The translations under genes and the position numbers were made by a program. A model generated the notes under the pieces. The model did no database searches, had not been told where the DNA came from, and saw only the letters and a list, made by a program, of their open reading frames with translations. This document shows, in pieces, positions 52,479 to 60,561 of a stretch of DNA of 64,000 nucleotides. Origin of the DNA: JAWXCE01 sp033764775 (GTDB lineage Bacteria > Pseudomonadota > Alphaproteobacteria > Rhizobiales > Rhodomicrobiaceae); NCBI GenBank assembly GCA_033764775.1, contig JANRIQ010000031.1:19094-83093 (forward strand), read 5' to 3'. Every line of letters starts with the position of its first letter. The stretch's first letter is position 1.

Positions 52479-53609
52479 ATGCTTTACATTCATCAATCAA
52501 CAGACTGGCCAAAACTGCGTTGGAGCGGCGAAACGCTGGCCATGCAATTGGCGGCCGCGCGCCACCGCCAAGGCCGGCTGACCGGCCGTATGGAGGCGCT
52601 GGGGTTTCAGCTTCGCGCCGAGGCGGCGCTCGAAACCTTGACCGAGGACGTTCTCAAATCCAGCGATATCGAAGGCGAGAGACTGGACAGGGGTCAGGTG
52701 CGCTCATCCCTTGCGCGTCGCCTTGGCATGGATGTCGCCGCGCTCACGCCAGCCGAGCGGCATGTCGAAGGCGTGGTTGAGATGATGTTAGACGCGACGC
52801 AGCGCTATCGCGCCCCCCTGACCGAAGACCGTCTGTTCGGCTGGCATGCCGCGCTGTTCCCGGCCGGGCGAAGCGGCATGGCGAAGATCGCGGTTGGCGC
52901 ATGGCGCGATGACGCATCGGGGCCGATGCAGGTCGTCTCCGGCGCTTTCGGCCGGGAGCGCATCCATTACGAGGCGCCAGCGGCAGCCCGCGTTCCGCAC
53001 GAAATGCAAACCTTCCTGGCCTGGTTCAATGCGGATGACGCGCTCGACCCCGTCTTGAAGGCCGCTCTGGCCCATTTCTGGTTCGTCACCATCCACCCGT
53101 TCGATGACGGCAATGGCCGCATTGCGCGCGCCATCGCCGATATGGCTCTGGCGCGATCCGAGGGCAGTCCGCAGCGGTTCTACAGCATGTCCGCGCAAAT
53201 TCGCGTCGAGCGGAAGGGATATTACGACATCCTAGAGAGCAGCCAGAAGAACGGCCTCGACATCACGCCATGGTTGCAATGGTTCCTGACCTGCCTTGAC
53301 GCGGCGTTCGATGGCGCGGAAACGATCTTAAGAAGTGTACTCGCCAAAGCCGCGTTTTGGGAAAAGCACGCGGGCGTCTCCCTCAACGAGCGGCAGCGTA
53401 AAGTCCTCAATCGTCTCCTCGATGGGTTTGACGGCAAGCTCACATCCTCAAAATGGGCGAAACTGACTCGGTGTTCTCAGGATACGGCGCTGCGCGATAT
53501 CGGCGATCTCGTGAAGCGAGGAGTGCTAATCAAGGACGCGGGCGGTGGGCGGAGCACCGCTTATTTACTGGCCGACCAGTCGTTGCGTTTTCCTGCGGAC
53601 ATGCCTTGA
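52479..53609 (+). CDS. Fic-family protein (AMPylator) with N-terminal autoinhibitory motif
   Basis: A 376-residue protein with an N-terminal DUF4172-like segment (YIHQSTDWPKLRW), the inhibitory helix motif SSDIEG (about 61-66, S-x3-E-G) and the intact Fic motif HPFDDGNGRIAR (catalytic His about 206). A C-terminal winged-helix domain follows (TRCSQDTALRDIGDLVKRGVL). It transfers AMP or a related group onto target proteins, normally held off by the inhibitory glutamate. I chose ATG 52479 as relatives start near YIHQ. It is the first cargo gene beside trbC. Confidence 0.88.
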   Translation: MLYIHQSTDWPKLRWSGETLAMQLAAARHRQGRLTGRMEALGFQLRAEAALETLTEDVLKSSDIEGERLDRGQVRSSLARRLGMDVAALTPAERHVEGVVEMMLDATQRYRAPLTEDRLFGWHAALFPAGRSGMAKIAVGAWRDDASGPMQVVSGAFGRERIHYEAPAAARVPHEMQTFLAWFNADDALDPVLKAALAHFWFVTIHPFDDGNGRIARAIADMALARSEGSPQRFYSMSAQIRVERKGYYDILESSQKNGLDITPWLQWFLTCLDAAFDGAETILRSVLAKAAFWEKHAGVSLNERQRKVLNRLLDGFDGKLTSSKWAKLTRCSQDTALRDIGDLVKRGVLIKDAGGGRSTAYLLADQSLRFPADMP

Positions 53610-53690
53610 GATGACGGCAGGGGCGCTCAAACGATGGTGACATGCGAGCGATCCGGTTCTAAGCTTTTCTAAATTTTAGGCGTCAAAACC

Positions 53691-53938
53691 ATGGAGGAAG
53701 TTAACTTCGCTTTGCGTGTGCAGCCATATTCGGAGGAGGAGGCGCGCAACGTCGCCGAGGCGGAGGGCGTGGCTCTCAACCAGATGATCAACGTGGCGCT
53801 GGCGGAAAAGCTGTCCGCGCTTCGCAAGGAGAGTTATTTCGGTTAAGCGCCGCGCGCGCCGACCCTGCTAAGGCTCTTAATGTTTTGGCGCGGGCTGGAC
53901 GTGGACAGCCCCCCGCTGAGAACGACGAGCTAAATTGA
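53691..53938 (+). pseudogene. HicB-like ribbon-helix-helix antitoxin, frameshifted
   Basis: The first 51 codons (EARNVAEAEGVALNQMINVAL..ALRKESYFG, stop 53844) match RHH antitoxins of this type. A one-base shift at the break continues the known C-terminal form AARADPAKALNVLARAGRGQ..ENDELN to 53938. Adding one base near 53841 would give about 82 residues. The N-terminal DNA-binding part could still fold. Confidence 0.75.
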
Positions 53939-54101
53939 TGGGCGGCAACGCCTGAAACGGATCGATAACCACCACTCCCAAACCATCGAAGTGCTTCATA
54001 TTCCGGGTCAGCTGCGTCAGGCCATGATGCGTCGCCGTTGCGGCGATGGCGAGATCGGCAAAGCCGGGGGCCTGGCCTAAAGCTCGCGCGCTCAAACGCA
54101 A
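53877..54101 (-). pseudogene. Remnant of a VapC-type PIN toxin (C-terminal half)
   Basis: It retains the PIN C-terminal motif GFADLAIAATATHHGLTQLTRNMKHFDGLGVVVIDPF. The N-terminal half with the first catalytic Asp is missing, and the frame runs directly into the end of the LysR gene with no credible start other than TTG. It points towards the broken antitoxin, so this is not a standard operon. Confidence 0.75.
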
Positions 54102-54111
54102 GACATCTCGT

Positions 54112-55011
54112 TTACGGCTCCGTTCGCGTCTCCTTCAGGAAATCAACGAAGGCGCGCAGGGCGAAGGACAGGTTGCGGCGGCTGGGATAGTAGAGGAAAA
54201 AGCCTTGACGGCGCGAACACCAATCCTCCAGCGCCCTCTGCAGGCGGCCCGCCTGGATGAGCGGCGCCGCCTGCCGCTCGAACACATAGGCGACGCCCAT
54301 GCCGACGACGGCGGCGCTCAGCACCAGGTCGGAATCGTCGAAAATCAGCGGCCCCGCCACCTCGATCTCCAGCGGCGCGCCGTCCTGCGCGAACTCCCAC
54401 CGGTAAACGCCGCGCCCTGGCAGGCGGTAGCGGATGCAGACGTGGTCGCGCAGATCGGCGGGGGTTTGCGGCTTTGGGCGGACGGCGAAATAGTCCGGCG
54501 ACGCGACCACGGCGAAGCCTTGCGGCGGCCCGAGGGGCGTGGCGATCATGTCCTGCGCGATGATTTCGCCGAAGCGCACGCCCGCATCGAACCCCTCGGC
54601 CACCACATCGGTCAGCGCGTCGTCGGCGACAATGTCGAGCGTGACGCCGGGATAGGCTGTCACGAACCGCGCGGCGAGCGGAATGAGCGCCAGCCTTATG
54701 GCCTGGCGCGGCGCGTTGATGCGCACCGTGCCGACCGGCGCATCCCGCAGCGCGTTCAAATCCTCCACCGCGCCGGCGATATCGAGAAACGCCGGTTGCA
54801 GCCGCGCGAACAGGCGCTGGCCAGCCTCGGTCAAGGCGACGCTGCGGGTGGTGCGGTTGAGGAGGCGGAGGCTGAGCCGGTCTTCGAGCTGGCGCATGGC
54901 GTGGCTGAGCGCCGAGGCTGATACGCCGAGGTCGACGGCGGCCTTGTGGAAGCTGAGATGCGTGGCGACGGCCACGAACCCCGCCAGCTCGGAAAACTTC
55001 GCCCGGCTCAT
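54112..55011 (-). CDS. LysR-family regulator of the quinone-type operon
   Basis: A 299-residue LysR protein (LAGFVAVATHLSFHKAAVDLGVSASALSHAMRQLE HTH region; RLLNRTTRSVALTEAG) with an effector domain. It is divergent to the SDR/monooxygenase operon at 55138-58399, 126 bases away, which it probably controls. Confidence 0.9.
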   Translation of the reverse strand: MSRAKFSELAGFVAVATHLSFHKAAVDLGVSASALSHAMRQLEDRLSLRLLNRTTRSVALTEAGQRLFARLQPAFLDIAGAVEDLNALRDAPVGTVRINAPRQAIRLALIPLAARFVTAYPGVTLDIVADDALTDVVAEGFDAGVRFGEIIAQDMIATPLGPPQGFAVVASPDYFAVRPKPQTPADLRDHVCIRYRLPGRGVYRWEFAQDGAPLEIEVAGPLIFDDSDLVLSAAVVGMGVAYVFERQAAPLIQAGRLQRALEDWCSRRQGFFLYYPSRRNLSFALRAFVDFLKETRTEP

Positions 55012-55137
55012 TGCTGAACTCCGCTCATCAACTCATCAAAGTTTGGGCGATTATCAGGATAATCCGCAAGGGCTATGTTGGACGCATCGAACAACGACCG
55101 CGCTCATGGCGGCGGCCAGCAAGGCAAGGAGGCGTTC

Positions 55138-55905
55138 ATGGCGCAGATTTATCAACCCTTGGCGGGCAAAGTTGCGCTCGTCACCGGTGCCAGTTCCGGC
55201 ATCGGGCGCGCCGCGGCGCTCGAACTGGCGCGGCGCGGCGCGAAGGTCGCGATAACAGCGCGGCGTTTGCCGCTCCTCGAAACGCTCGCCGCTGAAATCG
55301 AAGCAACGGGCGGCGAAGCGCTCGCCATCGAGGGCGACATGGCGCGCGAAGCCGACATCGTCCGCAGCGTCGAGGCGACGGTCGGGCGCTTCGGGCGTAT
55401 CGACATCGCCTTCAACAACGCGGGGACGGAAGGGGTGTTCGCGCCATTCATCGAGCAGACCTCCGCCACCTACGAACTGACATTCGACGTCAATGTGCGC
55501 GGCGTGTTCTTGTCGATGAAACATCAAGCGATCGCCATGCTGGCGCAAGGCTCGGGCGTCATCATCAACAACGCCTCCATGGGCGGCGTCATCGGCTTTG
55601 AGAACGCCGGGATTTACATCGCCTCCAAGCATGCTGTGCTGGGGCTCACCAAGACGGCCTCACTCGAATGGTTCCGGCGCGGCGTGCGCGTCAACGCCCT
55701 ATGTCCGGGCATCATCGACACGCCGTTCCAAGATCGCATCTGGCCCTCGGCCGACGCCAAAACCGGCTTCGCCAACGCAACCGTCGCGGGCCGCGCGGGC
55801 ACGGCCGGGGAGATGGCCAAAATCGTCGCCTTTCTCGCCTCGGACGACGCCGCGTTCATATCGGGCCACGGCCTGATCGCCGATGGCGGCTACACCGCCG
55901 CGTAA
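55138..55905 (+). CDS. Short-chain dehydrogenase/reductase
   Basis: A 255-residue classical SDR: TGASSGIG (16-23), NNAG (93-96), Ser 147 and the YxxxK pair Tyr160/Lys164 (YIASK). NAD(P)-dependent oxidoreductase of unknown substrate. I chose ATG 55138 (AAGGAGG upstream). It is the first gene of a five-gene operon. Confidence 0.88.
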   Translation: MAQIYQPLAGKVALVTGASSGIGRAAALELARRGAKVAITARRLPLLETLAAEIEATGGEALAIEGDMAREADIVRSVEATVGRFGRIDIAFNNAGTEGVFAPFIEQTSATYELTFDVNVRGVFLSMKHQAIAMLAQGSGVIINNASMGGVIGFENAGIYIASKHAVLGLTKTASLEWFRRGVRVNALCPGIIDTPFQDRIWPSADAKTGFANATVAGRAGTAGEMAKIVAFLASDDAAFISGHGLIADGGYTAA

Positions 55906-55936
55906 CCCATAAACATTCAACCTTAGGAGATTGACC

Positions 55937-56401
55937 ATGGCGCACCCCTTTCGCCAAACCCTTGCGGCCGCCTCAGTTCTGTTGATCGCAGGCGCCGCTC
56001 TGCCTGCGAGCGCGCAGATGACGATCGAGCCGACCCACCCCAATGGCGAGGTCAGCCTCGTCGTCGATTTTGAAGTGAAGCCCGGCTTCGAGGCCGAATT
56101 CGAGACATTTTTCCGCCGCTCGGCCAAATGCTCGCGGCTGGAGCCGGGCAACCTAGCCTTTGACGTTCACAAGGTGGTCGGGGCGGACGGCTGTTACGTC
56201 CTTTACGAAATCTGGCGCTCGGCCGGCGCGCTCAAAGCCCATTTCGAGCGGCCCTACACCAAAGCGCTGTTCGCCATGTTCGAGCGCGCGCTCGTCAAGC
56301 CGGTGACCGAAGGCGGCTTGCGCTTCATTAGCGATCTGGCGCCCGCCACGCGCCCGGCCCCGGTGAGCGGCGATCCGTCCAGCGTCGCCGAATGCAAGTG
56401 A
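55937..56401 (+). CDS. Exported antibiotic-biosynthesis-monooxygenase-fold protein (ABM)
   Basis: A 154-residue protein with a signal peptide (LLIAGAALPASAQ) and a single ABM/quinol-monooxygenase-like domain (VSLVVDFEVKPGFEAEFE, YVLYEIWRSAGALKAHFERP). Most members of this fold are cytosolic; export here is notable. It may oxidise quinols or act as a dimeric binding protein. Confidence 0.8.
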   Translation: MAHPFRQTLAAASVLLIAGAALPASAQMTIEPTHPNGEVSLVVDFEVKPGFEAEFETFFRRSAKCSRLEPGNLAFDVHKVVGADGCYVLYEIWRSAGALKAHFERPYTKALFAMFERALVKPVTEGGLRFISDLAPATRPAPVSGDPSSVAECK

Positions 56402-56481
56402 GCCCTCAATCGAGCCGCCGGCGGCATTTGCCGCCAGCGGCGTTGGATCCTCTGACTCTTGCATCATGAAGGAACAAACCG

Positions 56482-57000
56482 ATGCGAACCGAATTGCTGT
56501 CGTTCCGCCGCCAGTTGACCATTGCGATCGCAGCATTGGTCGCCCGGCGTCAGGTGGCGGCTTTGGCGCTATTGGCGGGCTTGGCCGTCTCTGGCGTTGC
56601 CGCCGCCGAAGACAAGGCGCGAGCCACGCACCCGAACGGCGAAACCGCGCTCGTGGTCGAGTTCGACGTCAAGCCGGGATCGGAGGCCGACTTTGAGGAC
56701 GCGCTCCGCCGTCTCGCCGTCTGCGCCCAGCGCGACCCCGGCGCCATAGTCTTTAACGCCCATAAGGTGCGCGGCCAGCCGGGGCGCTACACGCTCTATG
56801 AAATCTGGCGCAGCCCCGAGGCGTTGATGGCGCATTGGCGGCGGCCCTACGTGAAAAACCTGCTCAAAACGGCTGATATCGCCCTCGCCAAACCGGCTGC
56901 GGAAGGCGGGATTATGCGCCGCTTCATCAGCGAGTTGGCGCCGGCCGCGCGCACGCCGCCCGTCCCAGGCGACCCCGCCGACGATCCGGATTGCCGCTGA
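56482..57000 (+). CDS. Second exported ABM-domain protein
   Basis: A 172-residue paralogue of the preceding protein, with an N-terminal signal region (AALALLAGLAVSGVAAAED) and the ABM domain (TALVVEFDVKPGSEADFEDA, YTLYEIWRSPEALMAHWRRP). Tandem duplication with divergence is likely. Confidence 0.8.
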   Translation: MRTELLSFRRQLTIAIAALVARRQVAALALLAGLAVSGVAAAEDKARATHPNGETALVVEFDVKPGSEADFEDALRRLAVCAQRDPGAIVFNAHKVRGQPGRYTLYEIWRSPEALMAHWRRPYVKNLLKTADIALAKPAAEGGIMRRFISELAPAARTPPVPGDPADDPDCR

Positions 57001-57055
57001 TCCCAAGATTTTAACCCGCAAACCGCCGCCCATGAAAGCGGCCCGGAGACCTGCC

Positions 57056-58069
57056 ATGAAAGCGTATCAACTCACCGCTCCCGGCCTTGACGGCCTCCCC
57101 CAAATCGAGCGGCCCGAACCAACGCCCGGCCCCGCCGACGTGATCGTCGCGGTGGAGGCGGTGTCGCTCAATTTCCGCGATCTGGCCGTCATCAAAGGCC
57201 AATTTGGCCCGCTGCCCCCCACGCCGCTCACGCCGCTTTCGGACATGGCGGGCCGGGTCATCGCCAAAGGCGCCGCCGTCTCCCGCTTCGCCATCGGCGA
57301 TAAGGTGGCGGGCGCGTTCCTCCAAGATTGGCTGGACGGGCCGATCACGGCGGCGGCGCAGGCAAGCTCGCTCTTCCTGCCGCGCGACGGCGTGCTGGCC
57401 GAGCGCGTCCGCGTCCCCGAGCACGCGCTCGTCTCCGTCCCCGACCATCTCTCGTCCGTCGAAGCCTCGACGTTGCCCATTGCGGGCGTCACCGCCTGGA
57501 ACGCGCTGCAGGCGGGGAACCTGCAGCCCGGCGACTGGGCGCTCGTCCAAGGCACGGGCGGCGTGTCGATCTTCGCACTGCAACTGGCCAAGGCGCTGGG
57601 CGCGCGCGTCATCGTCACCTCATCGAGCGACGGCAAGCTGGAGCGCGCGCTTGAGCTTGGCGCGGACGCCGTTATCAACTACCGCCAGGATGCCGAGTGG
57701 CCGGAGACGGCGCGGCGCATCGCCGGCGTCGCAGGCGTCAACCTGGTGGTGGAGGTTGGCGGGACGGAAACTTTCGCCCCCTCGATCCAGGCGCTGGCGC
57801 TGAACGGCGTCGTCAGCTCGGTGGGCTTCCTCACCGGCTTCAAGGTGACGCTCGATCTCTATGCGGCGCTGATCGGCAAGAGCGCGACTCTCAAGGGCAT
57901 GCGCGTCGGTAGCCGGGCGGATTTCGAGGCGCTGAACGAGATGCTCAGCGAGCACAAGATCAAGCCCGTCATCGACACGGTGTTCGGCTTCGATCAGGCC
58001 CGCGAGGCGCTTAAGCATCTCGAAGCGGGAAAGCATTTCGGCAAAGTCGTGATTTCCCTCAACAGCTAA
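57056..58069 (+). CDS. Zinc-free MDR-family alcohol dehydrogenase / quinone oxidoreductase
   Basis: A 337-residue medium-chain oxidoreductase with a GroES-like N-terminus and a Rossmann fold (GTGGVSIFALQLAKALGARVIVTSSS). I do not see the catalytic zinc cysteine/histidine set, which fits quinone-oxidoreductase-like members. I chose ATG 57056 (GGAGACCTGCC upstream). Confidence 0.83.
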   Translation: MKAYQLTAPGLDGLPQIERPEPTPGPADVIVAVEAVSLNFRDLAVIKGQFGPLPPTPLTPLSDMAGRVIAKGAAVSRFAIGDKVAGAFLQDWLDGPITAAAQASSLFLPRDGVLAERVRVPEHALVSVPDHLSSVEASTLPIAGVTAWNALQAGNLQPGDWALVQGTGGVSIFALQLAKALGARVIVTSSSDGKLERALELGADAVINYRQDAEWPETARRIAGVAGVNLVVEVGGTETFAPSIQALALNGVVSSVGFLTGFKVTLDLYAALIGKSATLKGMRVGSRADFEALNEMLSEHKIKPVIDTVFGFDQAREALKHLEAGKHFGKVVISLNS

Positions 58070-58084
58070 GCGCAGGAGGCCCGG

Positions 58085-58399
58085 ATGTCCGAACCTTTGA
58101 CGCTTGTCGCCATCATCACCGCCAAACCGGGACAGGAGGAGGAACTGGGCCGCCGCCTTAGCGCTCTGGTCGCGCCGACGCGGCTAGAGCCGGGGTGCCT
58201 CAACTACGATCTGCACCGCTCGAGCGACGACCCGGCGGTGTTCATGCTCTATGAAAACTGGCGCTCGAAAGCCGATTTGGACGCGCATTTCGAAATGCCG
58301 TACCTGAAGGACTTTCTCGCCCGCATGGACGAGGTTCTCGCGACGGACATGGACATCCGGTTTTTCGCGCGGATGAGCGGCGAACCCGCAAAACCGTAG
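58085..58399 (+). CDS. Cytosolic ABM-domain protein (putative quinol monooxygenase)
   Basis: A 104-residue protein without signal peptide: LVAIITAKPGQEEELGRRL, LEPGCLNYDLHRS, FMLYENWRSKADLDAHFEMPYLKDF. Normal YgiN/quinol-monooxygenase size. It completes the operon with the quinone oxidoreductase 15 bases upstream. Confidence 0.85.
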   Translation: MSEPLTLVAIITAKPGQEEELGRRLSALVAPTRLEPGCLNYDLHRSSDDPAVFMLYENWRSKADLDAHFEMPYLKDFLARMDEVLATDMDIRFFARMSGEPAKP

Positions 58400-58478
58400 T
58401 CGCTCGCTTTGTCTGCGGCGAGGCCAGCATCGAGCCCGATAAGGCCGCCGGACACCCCGGCGGCCTCGGTGTTTGCGC

Positions 58479-58817
58479 CTAGTCAGGTCGCCGTTGCATC
58501 GCCTCCTGCACATACCCGGCCAGCGTCTTGTCGGCGATGAAGCTTTCGTCGCATTCGACGGTTTCGCCGTTGGGCCCGCGCAATGCGGCGATCTTGCTCA
58601 ATTGCACGTGACGCAGATCGGGCGAGCCGCCCTTGACGAGCCGCACCCCGAAGACGCAGTCGGGATCTTCCGGCATGGCGTCGGATAGGAGCCAGACCGT
58701 GTCGATCCAAGCGGCCGTCAGTTTGACGACCGGATAAGGATCGAAGCGGCGCTCGCGCCGTGCGGCGAGGCCGTTGACGAGAAGCGCGCGGGCTTGGCCG
58801 TCGGTGATGAGTGGCAT
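58479..58817 (-). CDS. DUF2958 domain protein
   Basis: A 112-residue protein starting MPLITDGQARALLVNGLAA (GGAGG upstream), with PYPVVKLTAAWIDTVWLL and DCVFGVRLVKGG, typical of DUF2958. The family is common in conjugative elements; its function is unknown. It is the only mobile-element-type gene on the trbB side of the cargo. Confidence 0.8.
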   Translation of the reverse strand: MPLITDGQARALLVNGLAARRERRFDPYPVVKLTAAWIDTVWLLSDAMPEDPDCVFGVRLVKGGSPDLRHVQLSKIAALRGPNGETVECDESFIADKTLAGYVQEAMQRRPD

Positions 58818-59087
58818 GAGAGAACCTCCGTAAATGACGCCCCTCGAAGCGGGGGCGGAGGTTTCGCGCCCGCCCGGCGGAGAGGGCCGGCGCGCACAGC
58901 CCCGACACGGGATGCTCCACGGCTGGCTTTTCACCCAATCGGTAAGGCGCGGGCTGGGGCTTGCGGCGTCCGCGCCCGCGCCGGGCTATAGCCTCATTCC
59001 ACCCCGCCATGAGGGGCGTTTGCTAAAGCGTTCTGCCGCCCAAATCACGCAACGCGGCAAACGGGGCTATGGGCCGTCATGCGGCGT

Positions 59088-60074
59088 TCACCCTTCGCCA
59101 GGGTTTGTTTCGTCCTCAAAGCGAAGCGCATATCCGCCGCTGGCGTCGAGGCCGTCGACATGCGCGATGGCTTCCACCCGGCGCGCGGCATGGCGGCCAC
59201 GCAGGAACACGACGACATCGATCGCCTCTGCGATGAGCGCGCGCGGGGGAACGGCGATGGCCTCCAGCGTCAGTTGCTCCAGCCGGTCGAGCACGGCGCG
59301 CGCGGAATTGGCGTGCAGCGTGGTGAGGCCGCCGGGATGGCCGGTGTTCCAGGCCTTCAGCATGTCGAGCGCCTCTTCGCCCCGCACTTCGCCGACGATG
59401 ATGCGGTCTGGCCGCAACCGCAGGGTCGACCGCACCAGATCGCCGAGGGTGACGGCGCCGGGCTTCGTTCGCAGGCTCACGCAGTCGCTGGCGGCGCATT
59501 GCAGCTCGCGCGTATCCTCGAGAATGATGACCCGCTCGTCGAGCCCGGCGATCTCCGCCAGCAACGCGTTAACGAACGTGGTTTTGCCTGACCCCGTCCC
59601 ACCGGCGACAACGATGTTGCGCTTCTCGGCAATGGCCCGCCGCAGGCGGCTGGCTTGCGCCCCGGTCAAGGTTCCAGCCCCAACATAATCATCGAGCCGG
59701 TAAATCACGCCCGCGGGTTTTCTGATGGAAAAACAGGCCGCTGGCGCGACCGGCGGCAGCACGCCTTCAAAGCGCTCGCCTGCATCCGGCAACTCGGCAG
59801 AGACGATGGGCGCTTGGCCATGCGCCTCCTGGCCCATATGGGCCGCGATCAGCCTGATGATGCGCTCGGTCTCGGCGGCTCGCAGGCGCTCTCCCGTATC
59901 GATGCGGCCCATATCGGTGCGATCGAGCCAGAGGCGGCCATCCGGATTGACCATGATTTCGATCACGCAAGGGTCGGCGAGCGCCGCGCCGATCGCCGGG
60001 CCGAAGGCGGTTTTCAGCATGGCGCCGCGGCGCTGGCGGGCTTCTGCCGCGAGGTTGAAATGGTCCTCACTCAT
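59088..60074 (-). CDS. trbB: Conjugal transfer ATPase TrbB (VirB11)
   Basis: A 328-residue secretion ATPase with Walker A GGTGSGKTT, Asp box ILEDTRELQ, Walker B RIIVGEVRGEE and the His box GGLTTLHANS. I chose ATG 60074, overlapping the copG stop. It is followed by cargo in place of trbC. Confidence 0.93.
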   Translation of the reverse strand: MSEDHFNLAAEARQRRGAMLKTAFGPAIGAALADPCVIEIMVNPDGRLWLDRTDMGRIDTGERLRAAETERIIRLIAAHMGQEAHGQAPIVSAELPDAGERFEGVLPPVAPAACFSIRKPAGVIYRLDDYVGAGTLTGAQASRLRRAIAEKRNIVVAGGTGSGKTTFVNALLAEIAGLDERVIILEDTRELQCAASDCVSLRTKPGAVTLGDLVRSTLRLRPDRIIVGEVRGEEALDMLKAWNTGHPGGLTTLHANSARAVLDRLEQLTLEAIAVPPRALIAEAIDVVVFLRGRHAARRVEAIAHVDGLDASGGYALRFEDETNPGEG

Positions 60075-60561
60075 CGCCCGCCTCCGGACCGCCGTGATTA
60101 GCGTCATCCAAAGTCTCGCCCTCCTCATCGGCGGCTGATGCAAAGAGCGCCGGGTTTTCCGCGACGATGGCCTCCAGCACCTCCGACACCAGACGGCGGT
60201 CAGAGCCAAGGCGGCGTCCGACCTGCGCCACGAACACCTGAAACCGCTCACGGCCCACCATGCGCGCCGCTTCCTGTTCGGCCTGGGGCAGCGGCGGCGT
60301 GATGGTGAGGAAATAGCGCACGAAGAGCGCGATGGTCTCGGTGGCGATGGCGACGTCGCGCTCGATCAGCCCTTGCCGCCGGGTCAGCCGGTCGAGCCGC
60401 CGGATCAAGGCCGCGTCAAGGCTCTGATCGCGTTTGGGACCAAGATACGCGCTCAGCGCTGCGTCCAAAACCGCAGACTTCGTGACCCCGGGTTTCTTGA
60501 TGGCGGCATCCAGCAGCTCACCACTTGTGTCGGAGACATAGCTGCAGATACGGCGTTTCAT
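60067..60561 (-). CDS. CopG-like ribbon-helix-helix protein of the transfer operon
   Basis: A 164-residue protein with an N-terminal RHH-like part (PGVTKSAVLDAALSAYL) and a longer helical C-terminus ending in an acidic tail. Proteins of this type typically lie between traG and trbB and may regulate transfer. It overlaps both neighbours by a few bases. Confidence 0.82.
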   Translation of the reverse strand: MKRRICSYVSDTSGELLDAAIKKPGVTKSAVLDAALSAYLGPKRDQSLDAALIRRLDRLTRRQGLIERDVAIATETIALFVRYFLTITPPLPQAEQEAARMVGRERFQVFVAQVGRRLGSDRRLVSEVLEAIVAENPALFASAADEEGETLDDANHGGPEAGDE

